Below are positions 9,696-20,904 of a stretch of DNA of 64,000 nucleotides, in pieces; the first letter of the stretch is position 1, and each line of letters starts with the position of its first letter. The DNA comes from Cepaea nemoralis (Eukaryota > Mollusca > Gastropoda > Stylommatophora > Helicidae). A model generated the notes under the pieces. That model was not told the origin of the DNA and did no database searches. It saw only the letters and a program-made list of their open reading frames with translations. The position numbers and the translations under genes were made by a program. The DNA lies in the NCBI GenBank assembly GCA_014155875.1, contig JACEFZ010017425.1, positions 934,501-998,500 of the forward strand, read 5' to 3'.

Positions 9696-12600
9696 TGTAG
9701 TCGATGGTAAAAGAACAAAGGGAGACAATCATAAAGACTTATGCTTCCTTCACTACGGTGCTAAGAGGTAAAGAGTAGTTCTGACTTCGTTACGGCCAAA
9801 GAAGAAAAATAGTGAAAAGAGAGAGAACCTCACACCGCCTCAACCGACAAAAAAAGAGGATAGTAATTAGATAAGAAGATATACGAGATCTCAGGCAGGG
9901 GCCTCAACTCTGGACTGACTGTCATATTTGAGACCCAGACATTGGATTAAGGTGTTAGATTGTGGTAGAAATATTGACTGTAAAAAGTAAAAACTAAAAG
10001 AGACTAAACAAACAAATCAAGGACAAATAAACAAGCTCTTTATTTATTTCTTCGAACAGCACATTGCATGTCAATAACAGATACAATAGACAACTGTATA
10101 TATCAAATCACCACAGTGGGTAACCCCTAACCAATCAACAGCACTTAAGACAACAGGGTACACCAAGTACCACAACACAGGTGTTCCAAACAATAGGCTG
10201 GTTAGACTGACACTATAAAGAACTTTGACACAAGCAACACTGCACAGACAATAAGGCACTACAAAAACATAGGTTACACAACATAAACCCCAAGACGCGA
10301 CATAAACAAGAGTTGTGACACAATTTACTATCCCACCAAGAACCCAGGCCTGCTGACACTAACTAGTCAGCCGCTCCTGTAACAATGGAAAACACAATCT
10401 ATGATTATCATTGTAAAGAAGACATATTAAACACATGAAGCAATGAGCACATGAATTAACCCATAGGTCATAAATGTACCTCCATCTAATTATCTATTCT
10501 GTTATTCTGAGGTAACCCTTGATGTCTATGTCATGATCATTCTTTGCTACCCCCTTCTTCAAGGTGACTACATCTCTAATTGTTAAATACAACAATCAGT
10601 ATTGCATCATCAGGTCACCCACTTTATTTTCTTCTCCAATTGTGCCACTGCTATCATGAGATTACACTTGATATTGCTAGAATGGACCACCTAATGCAAC
10701 AATGTCAATCTGCTCCACCTTTTCAGTTCAATGTAACTACACCACACAGCTCCTACATACACAAGCCGTGGAAGATTGATCTCATTTGTCCAGCTGTAAA
10801 CACATAGCTACAAACAACAGAGTACATACATCAGCCGTTGCAAACAGCCACAACATCTCAACACATTTGGTTAACATATAACAGACATTGCACACAAACA
10901 ACATATCAGCATTGATTCAGTTAACAGGCATAAGAATGACATCTTTGTTCTGGTAAATTAGGCTGTCATTCCTACCTACCAAAGTGGCTACATTTGCCAA
11001 GGAACCCATAATCAGTTCCCTGTCTACACCTTCTAGAATATTTTATACATTAATTTGTACCAAGTCACCGGTAACACCAGACAACACAATATTCCCTATA
11101 AACCACAAGTTCATGGAACACTATCAATGTTCAACCCAAGATATTGTCACAACTAAACACTACCTACTATATTCTCAGCCTAATGCTCAACAATTCCCTA
11201 TCCACTGTTACGCACACCGGCAACTGTTTTGCTAACACACCGTACTCTTTTCCCTAATATAAAACATATATTGACAGGTTGAACTCCTGTGCTCCACATC
11301 TGATAGTACACTTTACTCCTATGCAACAATACACAACATTATGAACTCTGCCACCATCAGACCCTAAGTTACCTCAACATAGGGACTTCACTGGACAACT
11401 ACCTCAACAATGTCCCAGTTTGCATGAAGAGTACCAGCACTAATATGATACTGTGCAAGTTACAGCATCTGATTAGCATTACAAACTAACAACCAGCAAG
11501 CAAAACATGTCTAACTATGAAAAGCAACAGACATACATACAATGTGGAAACACCATATCTGTAGAATGTGACAATGTAACCTTACACATAGAAGAATCAC
11601 AACATTCACAGAAAGTTAAAGATAAAGATAAACATTTATTACACAGGAACTCATTTAGGGACTCTCTGATGCCCCTAAGATAGCTCATAAAATAAACACA
11701 CAATATTACTAAGTGAAAGTACACTAAATAGTGGCCACAGTGCCTCATTCATATGAGGCAGGATCCAAGAACAACAATGTCCATGGCAGGATACAGAACA
11801 TTAGTTCTAATATAATAAACAGTGTACTATATATATTATGTCACTATTACACACTAATGACCAATAAGTGTTATTCAAGGCCCAACACAATCAGTGTAAT
11901 ATTATTTGTGAGTGGACAACAAATGTACAGTTGTGCGCTCTGTTCCCCACCATTCTTCCTATGATACACCGGTTATAAATTTTGCCTATCTTACGCTTCA
12001 TGTCACACGACAAATACATATTAATATCTCTGCGAAGGGTGGTACGCAGTACTAAATCACATTCCTCTCCCCCGTGCGACAACCGCCATGCTTAACTTAG
12101 GACAGAATCTCAGTCACTGATTCCATCAACAACTTGATACACCTACACAAACATTACTGCATTCTGGTAACAGATGTGACGCCAGACTTCACTTACTGCT
12201 GAACACCCAATTCCTGTACTATGTTGAATATTGTTGAACTGCCAAATTGTGTATAATTCTAACATTAAAGGGCACTGAAGTGATTCATTCAGGCTATTCT
12301 AGTTAACTGTGTACCTACTAAAAGTACACAGCATCAATGTATTAATTTCTCCCCAATTACTATTTATGTGGTCTAACTACATATATTAACCATTAACCCA
12401 TCATTGCCACATATAACATGTAAGTACCCTTCCCTGCTTTACACATGTTATAAATATTACACATATATTATGGTTATTTTCCCCTACTCATTGTTGCTTT
12501 GGAGTGTTCATACCCAACACTTGACCAAACATCCAATGTGATGCTCACCATTGTCACAGAATAATCCTGTAAACATATCTTGCTGCTGTATACACATACA

Positions 12601-13424
12601 CATATGATTCTCACCACTCTGTTGTTAAGTAACCTTCATTTCTAGCAACCTCACAAGCACTTACTCCCTTCCATGCCAACATGGCCTGCATGGCACCATG
12701 TGGCATTATTTCAGTCTTTACTATAAACTAATTTATGACCCCACACATTGTATATTTTGGTGAATCTCCCACATATCTATTTAGCCAGTAACACATTAAT
12801 GCCATAGGATAACCATGTAAAATAATTCCCAACAAAATAATCTTGTGCCAGCATGGCTGGCATGACATGACATCAGTCTCTATGGTACTTCACCACCATC
12901 AATGACCTATTCTACATATTTCACATCACCATTGTCTGATTGCTGACATCTCTATGAATTAAATGTTATATTCCTAAAACCTCAGGGACGTTACATTGAT
13001 CTGTAGAACAGCTCACTTTAGTAATACTCATCTACATTATCTATTTATATTTCTTTGTTCCTACCACTCTGCCTAACAGCTTTGTTCCCACACATCGGTT
13101 TTCCCACGTGAACGCTTTTCAAGCCTGTAACATGGCGTGTGCTGCGATTTAACAAATATTTATTAAATTAAACATTTTACACTTACGGCTTTTTCTTCTG
13201 ACATATGTTGTTCACTGATGAACAGATGGGAAACCCCACATATCTTGTCTCAAGGCGGGCTGGCCACAAAACTACACAGGGCCCCAGCGCCTGCCTTCAC
13301 ACCGATCTGGCTGCTACAAGGAAAAATGGCCTCCGGTCTTTGTGATAAAGTGGCGTTTCCGGCGTGGCCAGGACCGTACGGTTTTCACAGACCAAACTAA
13401 GTGCCTTGGTTTGGCGCTGTGACA
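9696..13424 (-). repeat. 3' LTR of the gag-only element
   Basis: A 3,729-bp LTR with TG...CA ends. It holds only short open frames (60-83 aa) that occur identically in the partner LTR and resemble no protein. It is AT-rich, with a GC-richer end near 13250-13420. The purine tract lies just beyond it at 13425-13445. Confidence 0.93.
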
Positions 13425-13445
13425 TATCCAACCCCCTACTTTTTT
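13425..13445 (-). other. Polypurine tract
   Basis: On the minus strand AAAAAAGTAGGGGG lies a few bases upstream of the 3' LTR start. This is the expected place for the second-strand primer. The 7 bases between the tract and TGTCAC are slightly more than usual. Confidence 0.6.
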
Positions 13446-14652
13446 GACGTCCCGTCAAAAGGAATGGACTATCGTATCCCCTTACCCCAACTATCTCTTT
13501 ACAAGTTAACATCTACACATAAACCATCATCAAAATTACCAACGCCCAAAAAAAAATAAAGCCACCTGTGACCTCATCCAAAAATAATCATCAATGAAAC
13601 AAGGATTCATTTAAATTTACACACAAACCGCCATCAAAATGACAAAGGCATAACAAATCTATGTCACATGTTACCACATCCAAAAACATAATCATCAATC
13701 AGTCAAGACACCAATGACAGTTATACGTAACCAGCCATCAAAATGACATCAGACTTCTATGCCCTAACAATTCCCTGGTCATAGAGCACAACCATCAACA
13801 ACAACAAAAACTTTTGTCACCTTTGGAGACCTTGCCCCCAAAACCTAAACTGCTGGTTATATCCCTGAAGAGTACCACTTAACAAAATAGTCTTTTTCTA
13901 TTCAATCATCACTTACAATGTGAACCAGTGTAGATTACATCACCAAGCATCAGTCTTTTCCAAATACCAATAATCTCAACACAAAAGTATAAACCATACT
14001 AGCTCAGTTGTTGGTACTAATGACTAAAATAACATCAGTGAGGAAAAATAGCTCTTCTGCTATAAGAGCACCAATTGTAACAAAATGAATACAACCCTCA
14101 CTTCTTACATAAAAATAATTAAACAAACATAAACATTAAACCAGTAACCTTTATATTGGTTACTACTTCCCTTAACTCTGGAAATTCAACACAAAATGTA
14201 TTTAAAAATAATACCTTTTGTCTCTTCAAATATAAGCTTCCTGCAGCTACTGTGGTACCTAAATGACTTGTTTTTCTATCAACCTGTATCTCTACACTAA
14301 AAAGAACATTTCATCATGTGTCACCTGTAACCTGAATATAAACATAAAGGAAAATATACCGGGCCAACAAAACATTGTTATTTCAATAATATCCCACCTC
14401 ATGAATTCACTCTGGAAGTTACTCTCTTACTGGACATGATGGTAATGACAACACCACATGAACAACAGAACCACCCCTTTCACCTGGTCTGCCTGGCGTT
14501 CTTGCACTCTAAAAGAAAGACATGTCATCACATGACACCATCTACCTGCAATCATAATATATAACAACAGCAAAACATAACTGCTAATTAACTAACTACA
14601 CTAAGGCTGTCAATCCAAAAGACTGGAATTTCTAAACGGATGAAAACAGTCT
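13446..14652 (-). other. Non-coding internal region between gag and 3' LTR
   Basis: About 1.2 kb where protease, reverse transcriptase and integrase would sit in an autonomous LTR element. No open frame of useful length and no pol motif was seen on either strand. The sequence is AT-rich and full of CA/AT words. Confidence 0.7.
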
Positions 14653-15969
14653 CTATCTTTCACAACCATGTCTAACGGGCAAAAGTTCTTGCTGGTGGTC
14701 TTTCACAATCCCCTTTTGCACAAAGTCACGAGATGACATATCGGTATGCAGAAAATTTTGGCCCACACCCGTCACAAAACACTGACCATCTGTCACATCA
14801 CTTTGACCATCTGTCACAAGTCTAACCCTCAAGTCACCCTCTAACTGTTCAGCCACACTGACACAAGGAGACTTCCATTGTCCCCTCCTCCTCCGCCTCT
14901 TCCTGCAAAAGAAATTTCTCTGGTTGCCACACATAACCATCCGGCTACCAGAAGTTGACACTGCACCCACCTGAACTGCTGGGGCTGATCCTTTAGAAGG
15001 ATCAACCTGGGGCGGACTCTGTTGTCGCTTAAGGCCCTGCTGGTCTCGGTGGCTTACGTTGGCAAATGCTTTGCTACAATTGACTCCAGAGGGGTTCTGA
15101 ATAACACCAACCCCTCTCTTCGGACACCTGTTTTGGAGGTGTGTGCGGCTTCGACAAACATTGCACCTCTTGCGTTGTACCTTGGGCTGCAGCAACGAAT
15201 CAGCTAAGGCTCTCATCCGACCTAGCTTAGCTCGAAGTTCCTCCACCACCACATCATCATGCTGGACCCCTTGACACTGACCACTGGCATTAGGCCACCT
15301 CTCTGAACTGTAATCTTGACGTTCTACATATTGGTATGTACAGACTTCTGGAGCTAACGACACACCAGCCCATCGCATGGCCAAGTCTCTAACACAAAGG
15401 AAAGTCACTGAAGGGTCATGCGATATCCTCTCCTCTGCCATTCTCCTGCTGAGAACATTATGTAGTTTTGCAACAAACCAGTCTCTTAGGATCACTGGAT
15501 CCCAAGCAACCATGCCCCTCTTTCTCTGAGCTTCCAGCACCAAACGAAAGGCTTTGTGGACCCGGTGAGAGAAATCCATGATGGATTCCTCTGCATCTTG
15601 TGTTACTTGAAAGAAAGCCGCAGCCAGTTCCACCATGCTGCGCTGCTCTCCATACACCTGCTGAATGGTCTGCAGCATCTCCTCAGGGTCATTACAAGCT
15701 GACCTAAGTTCAAGTTCCGCCCACACACTGGGAGCAACACTTTCACAAATAATGTCCACTTTATCTTCATCGCACACCGCACCAGCCCTCCAGGCAGATC
15801 TCACCTTCCTCACATACTTCTCAACAGCTGGCCCACCTTGCCGGCCAAAACAAGGTACTTCTATCTTCACAGGTGCCACTATGTACCTGACTTCACCAGT
15901 GGGCCCTGTGATGTCAGGGGCACCAACTGGGAGGGGAACTACGGTCCCTAACGTTGAAGACAGAGCCAT
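14653..15969 (-). CDS. Gag-like protein with CCHC zinc knuckle, 438 aa
   Basis: An intact 438-codon frame that fills the start of the internal region after the primer-binding site, as gag should. The N-terminal two thirds look like a helical retrotransposon gag/PNMA-type capsid: charged helices around residues 45-190, including EKYVRKVRSAW and RDWFVAKLHNVLSRRM. Residues near 268-281 form one CX2CX4HX4C knuckle, CNVCRSRTHLQNRC, which would bind packaged RNA. The C-terminal part is basic (KRRRRRG) and then low in structure. No protease or RT follows in any frame. The start ATG lies about 250 bp inside the 5' LTR edge. The intact frame fits a young insertion or selection for gag supplied in trans. 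Capsid assignment is by general resemblance only. Confidence 0.8.
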   Translation of the reverse strand: MALSSTLGTVVPLPVGAPDITGPTGEVRYIVAPVKIEVPCFGRQGGPAVEKYVRKVRSAWRAGAVCDEDKVDIICESVAPSVWAELELRSACNDPEEMLQTIQQVYGEQRSMVELAAAFFQVTQDAEESIMDFSHRVHKAFRLVLEAQRKRGMVAWDPVILRDWFVAKLHNVLSRRMAEERISHDPSVTFLCVRDLAMRWAGVSLAPEVCTYQYVERQDYSSERWPNASGQCQGVQHDDVVVEELRAKLGRMRALADSLLQPKVQRKRCNVCRSRTHLQNRCPKRGVGVIQNPSGVNCSKAFANVSHRDQQGLKRQQSPPQVDPSKGSAPAVQVGAVSTSGSRMVMCGNQRNFFCRKRRRRRGQWKSPCVSVAEQLEGDLRVRLVTDGQSDVTDGQCFVTGVGQNFLHTDMSSRDFVQKGIVKDHQQELLPVRHGCER

Positions 15970-16217
15970 CCTTGCTCTGGATAGGATACAGTGAAAGTGT
16001 ACTTAGTACTAGGAGGCAATTTATCTGAGCCCACTCACCATACAGGGGACTCCTCTCTTGTGCAGCAATGCCCGGGGGATCTCAGCAGCAAACCTGGGTT
16101 CTAATGTCACAACTCAAAGACAATGGACACCACAAACATAAACACTGACCTATCACACAAAACAATCACTAGATACTAAAACAATTCCTAACAGAACAAT
16201 TCAAAGGCTGCCACAAT

Positions 16218-16235
16218 ATCTCGTCGGGGTCGCCA
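16218..16235 (-). other. Primer-binding site
   Basis: On the minus strand TGGCGACCCCGACGAGAT begins three bases inside the 5' LTR edge. TGG complements the CCA end of a tRNA, as in LTR-element first-strand priming. The tRNA species was not identified. Confidence 0.75.
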
Positions 16236-16238
16236 TTT

Positions 16239-19200
16239 TGTAGTCGATGGTAAAAGAACAAAGGGAGAAAATCATAAAGACTGATGCTTCCTTCACTACG
16301 GTGCTAAGAGGTAAAGAGTAGTTCTGACTTCGTTACGGCCAAAGAAGAAAAATAGTGAAAAGAGAGAGAACCTCACACCGCCTCAACCAACAAAAAAAGA
16401 TGATAGTGATTAGATAAGAAGATATACGAGATCTCAGGCAGGGGCCTCAACTCTGGACTGACTGTCATATTTGAGACCCAGACATTGGATTAAGGTGTTA
16501 GATTGTGGTAGAAATATTGACTGTAAAAAGTAAAAACTAAAAGAGACTAAACAAACAAATCAAGGACAACTAAACAAACTCTTTATTTATTTCTTCGAAC
16601 AGCACATTGCATGTCAATAACAGATACAATAGACAACTGTATATATCAAATCACCACAGTGGGTAACCCCTAACCAATCAACAGCACTTAAGACAACAGG
16701 GTACACCAAGTACCACAACACAGGTGTTCCAAACAATGGCTGGTTAGACTGACACTATAAAGAACTTTGACACAAGCAACACTGCACAGACAATAAGGCA
16801 CTACAAAAACATAGGTTACACAACATAAACCCCAAGACGCGACATAAACAAAGAGTTGTGACACAATTTACTATCCCACCAAGAACCCAGGCCTGCTGAC
16901 ACTAACTAGTCAGCCGCTCCTGTAACAATGGAAAGCACAATCTATGATTATCATTGTAAAGAAGACATATTAAACACATGAAGCAATGAGCACATGAATT
17001 AACCCATAGGTCATAAATGTACCTCCATCTAATTATCTATTCTGTTATTCTGAGGTAACCCTTGATGTCTATGTCATGATCATTCTTTGCTACCCCCTTC
17101 TTCAAGGTGACTACATCTCTAATTGTTAAATACAACAATCAGTATTGCATCATCAGGTCACCCACTTTATTTTCTTCTCCAATTGTGCCACTGCTATCAT
17201 GAGATTACACTTGATATTGCTAGAATGGACCACCTAATGCAACAATGTCAATCTGCTCCACCTTTTCAGTTCAATGTAACTACACCACACAGCTCCTACA
17301 TACACAAGCCGTGGAAGATTGATCTCATTTGTCCAGCTGTAAACACATAGCTACAAACAACAGAGTACATACATCAGCCGTTGCAAACAGCCACAACATC
17401 TCAACACATTTGGTTAACATATAACAGACATTGCACACAAACAACATATCAGCATTGATTCAGTTAACAGGCATAAGAATGACATCTTTGTTCTGGTAAA
17501 TTAGGCTGTCATTCCTACCTACCAAAGTGGCTACATTTGCCAAGGAACCCATAATCAGTTCTCTGTCTACACCTTCCAGAATATTTTATACATTAATTTG
17601 TACCAAGTCACCGGTAACACCAGACAACACAATATTCCCTATAAACCACAAGTTCATGGAACACTATCAATGTTCAACCCAAGATATTGTCACAACTAAA
17701 CACTACCTACTATATTCTCAGCCTAATGCTCAACAATTCCCTATCCACTGTTACGCACACCGGCAACTGTTTTGCTAACACACCGTACTCTTTTCCCTAA
17801 TATAAAACATATATTGACAGGTTGAACTCCTGTGCTCCACATCTGATAGTACACTTTACTCCTATGCAACAATACACAACATTATGAACTCTGCCACCAT
17901 CAGACCCTAAGTTACCTCAACATAGGGACTTCACTGGACAACTACCTCAACAATGTCCCAGTTTGCATGAAGAGTACCAGCACTAATATGATACTGTGCA
18001 AGTTACAGCATCTGATTAGCATTACAAACTAACAACCAGCAAGCAAAACATGTCTAACTATGAAAAGCAACAGACATACATACAATGTGGAAACACCATA
18101 TCTGTAGAATGTGACAATGTAACCTTACACATAGAAGAATCACAACATTCACAGAAAGTTAAAGATAAAGATAAACATTTATTACACAGGAACTCATTTA
18201 GGGACTCTCTGATGCCCCTAAGATAGCTCATAAAATAAACACACAATATTACTAAGTGAAAGTACACCAAATAGTGGCCACAGTGCCTCATTCATATGAG
18301 GCAGGATCCAAGAACAACAATGTCCATGGCAGGATACAGAACATTAGTTCTAATATAATAAACAGTGTACTATATATATTATGTCACTATTACACACTAA
18401 TGACCAATAAGTGTTATTCAAGGCCCAACACAATCAGTGTAATATTATTTGTGAGTGGACAGCAAATGTACAGTTGTGCGCTCTGTTCCCCACCATTCTT
18501 CCTATGATACACCGGTTATAAATTTTGCCATCTTACGCTTCATGTCACACGACAAATACATATTAATATCTCTGCGAAGGGTGGTACGCAGTACTAAATC
18601 ACATCCTCTCCACCGTGCGACAACCGCCATGCTTAACTTAGGACAGAATCTCAGTCACTGATTCCATCAACAACTTGATACACCTACACAAACATTACTG
18701 CATTCTGGTAACAGATGTGATGCCAGACTTCACTTACTGCTGAACACCCAATTCCTGTACTATGTTGAATATTGTTGAACTGCCAAATTGTGTATAATTC
18801 TAACATTAAAGGGCACTGAAGTGATTCATTCAGGCTATTCTAGTTAACTGTGTACCTACTAAAAGTACATAGCATCAATGTATTCATTTCTCCCCAATTA
18901 CTATTTATGTGGTCTAACTACATATATTAACCATTAACCCATCATTGCCACATATAACATGTAAGTACCCTTCCCTGCTTTACACATGTCTATAAATATT
19001 ACACATATATTATGGTTATTTTCCCCTACTCATTGTTGCTTTGGAGTGTTCATACCCAACACTTGACCAAACATCCAATGTGATGCTCACCATAATCACA
19101 GAATAATCCTGTAAACATATCTTGCTGCTGTATACACATACACATATGATTCTCACCACTCTGTTGTTAAGTAACCTTCATTTCTAGCAACCTCACAAGC

Positions 19201-19966
19201 ACTTACTCCCTTCCATGCCAACATGGCCTGCATGGCACCATGTGGCATTATTTCAGTCTTTACTATAAACTAATTTATGACCCCACACATTGTATATTTT
19301 GGTGAATCTCCCACATATCTATTTAGCCAGTAACACATTAATGCCATAGGATAACCATGTAAAATAATTCCCAACAAAATAATCTTGTGCCAGCATGGCT
19401 GGCATGACATGACATCAGTCTCTATGATACTTAACCACCATCAATGACCTATTCTACATATTTCACATCACCATTGTCTGATTGCTGACATCTCTATGAA
19501 TTAAATGTTATATTCCTAAAACCTCAGGGACGTTACATTGATCTGTAGAACAGCTCACTTTAGTAATACTCATCTACATTATCTATTTATATTTCTTTGT
19601 TCCTACCACTCTGCCTAACAGCTTTGTTCCCACACATCGGTTTTCCCACGTGAACGCTTTTCAAGCCTGTAACATGGCGTGTGCTGCGATTTAACAAATA
19701 TTTATTAAATTAAACATTTTACACTTACGGCTTTTTCTTCTGACATATGTTGTTCACTGATGAACAGATGGGAAACCCCACATATCTTGTCTCAAGGCGG
19801 GCTGGCCACAAAACTACACAGGGCCCCAGCGCCTGCCTTCACACTGAGCTGGCTGCTACAAGGAAAAATGGCCTCCGGTCTTTGTGATAAAGTGGCGTTT
19901 CCGGCGTGGCCAGGACCGTACGGTTTTCACAGACCAAACTAAGTGCCTTGGTTTGGCGCTGTGACA
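16239..19966 (-). repeat. 5' LTR of the gag-only element
   Basis: A 3,728-bp partner of 9696-13424 with the same ends and near-identical sequence. For this minus-strand element it is the promoter-bearing LTR. Beyond it lies CTAT, the right copy of the target-site duplication, then the interrupted endonuclease of element A. Confidence 0.93.
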
Positions 19967-19970
19967 CTAT

Positions 19971-20502
19971 GATTCCACTGGCTCAAGTCAAGTACCACAT
20001 GTTTCACTCCTTTCTTCACCAGCAGACCTTGCCCATGTCACTTCTGCCCAGTAGGAGTTATATAACTGGCGTACCCAGGGCAATGGTATTTGTCTATATT
20101 AAGCTCCTGGAGCACGAGGACATCAAAATCATACATAAGCCTCTCCAATACAGGACCTCTCTACTTGGCACTACGACAATTCCAATATCCCACTCTTACA
20201 TGGTTGAAACCTAGTCTCTCCACTTTTCGTCTTGTTCTCCTGGCGCCTGCCCTCCTATTTCTATGTCTTCCTACACCATTTCCTCGTCTTCTCCTCCTCA
20301 CTCTCTCTTCGCTAGCCTCTGAAAGATGTGTCAAGCGCGGAGCACGTGCTCCGTAGCTCCGGCGACAATTCCCGTGTTGAATTAATTCCATAAGCAAAGT
20401 TTGGATATTGCAGGAAATAAACGGTCGCCCTAGCATTGCCTGCTTGCTAGGGAAGAGGCAGGGGATGTCCCGCAGGAGTCCATACGCCTGTTGCCGCCCC
20501 AC
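19971..20502 (-). pseudogene. Element A: basic N-terminus and endonuclease, N-terminal part
   Basis: Minus-strand reading gives an arginine-rich stretch (RRRRRGNGVGRHRNRRAGARR) leading into HVRVGYWNCRSAK, a stop, then YDFDVLVLQELNIDK. The LQE is the metal-binding Glu motif of APE endonucleases. A further in-frame stop lies before HGQGLLVKKGVKHVV. The frame reaches the LTR junction at 19970 and resumes in frame at 9691 once one copy of CTAT is discounted. This proves that the LTR element inserted into a previously continuous ORF. Confidence 0.85.
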
Positions 20503-20639
20503 ACGCCTGCCAGACGTCCAACGTTCACGACCAGTCTACCCATGGCCATCCAGTTCCTCAGCACGCTGGTCCACCTTGAACTTGGGGGTTTATATTTGCA
20601 GTTTTCCGTCTCCTAGATGGACTACTGTCAAAATCTAGC

Positions 20640-20893
20640 AGGTTCCAGCTACCCTGGGGAGAGGTTAGAGCGCCCCTGACTCGCTTGGCAGGCACATCTC
20701 CGAGCATATGAGGCATTTTCTAAGGAACTCAGAACCCACCCTGAGATCCTGCCTCGCCCTCCGTGCCCACCGCCAGTTGGTCCGCGGCTGCTTATTGGGT
20801 ATTCGCAGCTAACCTCTATATCTAGAGGTCGTTCCACGATCCGCCACCTGTGGACGCGCTGGGTTGGGGATAGTCGCCCCAGCTTTACCCCAG
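20640..20893 (-). promoter_or_regulatory. Structured 5' UTR of element A
   Basis: The first ~130 nt of the element fold into successive helices. GCUGGG (pairing with CCCAGC) encloses GGGG/CCCC pairing, which could also form an H-type pseudoknot. Next come CCAC/GTGG, ACCTCT/AGAGGT and GCTGC/GCAGC hairpins. The first element base is next to the target-site duplication, so this is a true 5' terminus. An internal promoter or RNA-processing role is plausible but not shown. Confidence 0.5.
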
Positions 20894-20904
20894 ATGCTCT
20901 GAAT

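Larger units (their letters stand above)
9696..19966 (-). mobile_element. LTR retrotransposon with 3.7-kb LTRs and gag only (core of nest)
   Basis: Two direct repeats of 3,729 and 3,728 bp (9696-13424 and 16239-19966) begin TGTAGTCGATGG and end GCGCTGTGACA, the TG...CA ends of an LTR element. They flank a 2,814-bp internal region. The 4-bp duplication CTAT lies at 9692-9695 and 19967-19970. A TGG-starting primer-binding site and a purine tract sit at the proper internal edges for minus-strand orientation. The LTRs differ only at scattered single bases and small indels by eye, so the insertion is young. Internal coding is a gag-like ORF only; no protease, RT, RNase H or integrase is visible. 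It must therefore depend on another element. Confidence 0.93.
6489..20893 (-). mobile_element. I/Nimb-like non-LTR retrotransposon A (middle of nest)
   Basis: A minus-strand element flanked by the 11-bp duplication ATGCTCTGAAT at 6478-6488 and 20894-20904. Without the inner LTR element it is about 4.1 kb. Order on its own strand: structured 5' UTR, basic N-terminal region, APE-type endonuclease, reverse transcriptase, RNase H, then a short AATC-repeat tail near 6489-6505. The clean duplication plus a complete domain order suggests a full-length insertion. It landed in the hAT-1 transposase ORF and is now broken by stops and by the LTR element at 9696-19966. Confidence 0.85.

Noticed and set aside
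10580..11748. Short open frames repeated identically at 17123-18291
   Set aside because: They are present because the two LTRs are duplicates; they have no recognisable domains and AT-biased composition.
13210..13250. CTGATGA followed by GGGAAAC in both LTRs, a possible hammerhead core
   Set aside because: The bases between CTGATGA and GAAA cannot form stem II, and no stem I or III pairing was found.
9696..19966. Segmental duplication of 3.7 kb as explanation for the direct repeats
   Set aside because: TG...CA ends, 4-bp target duplication, primer-binding site, polypurine tract and gag identify LTRs.
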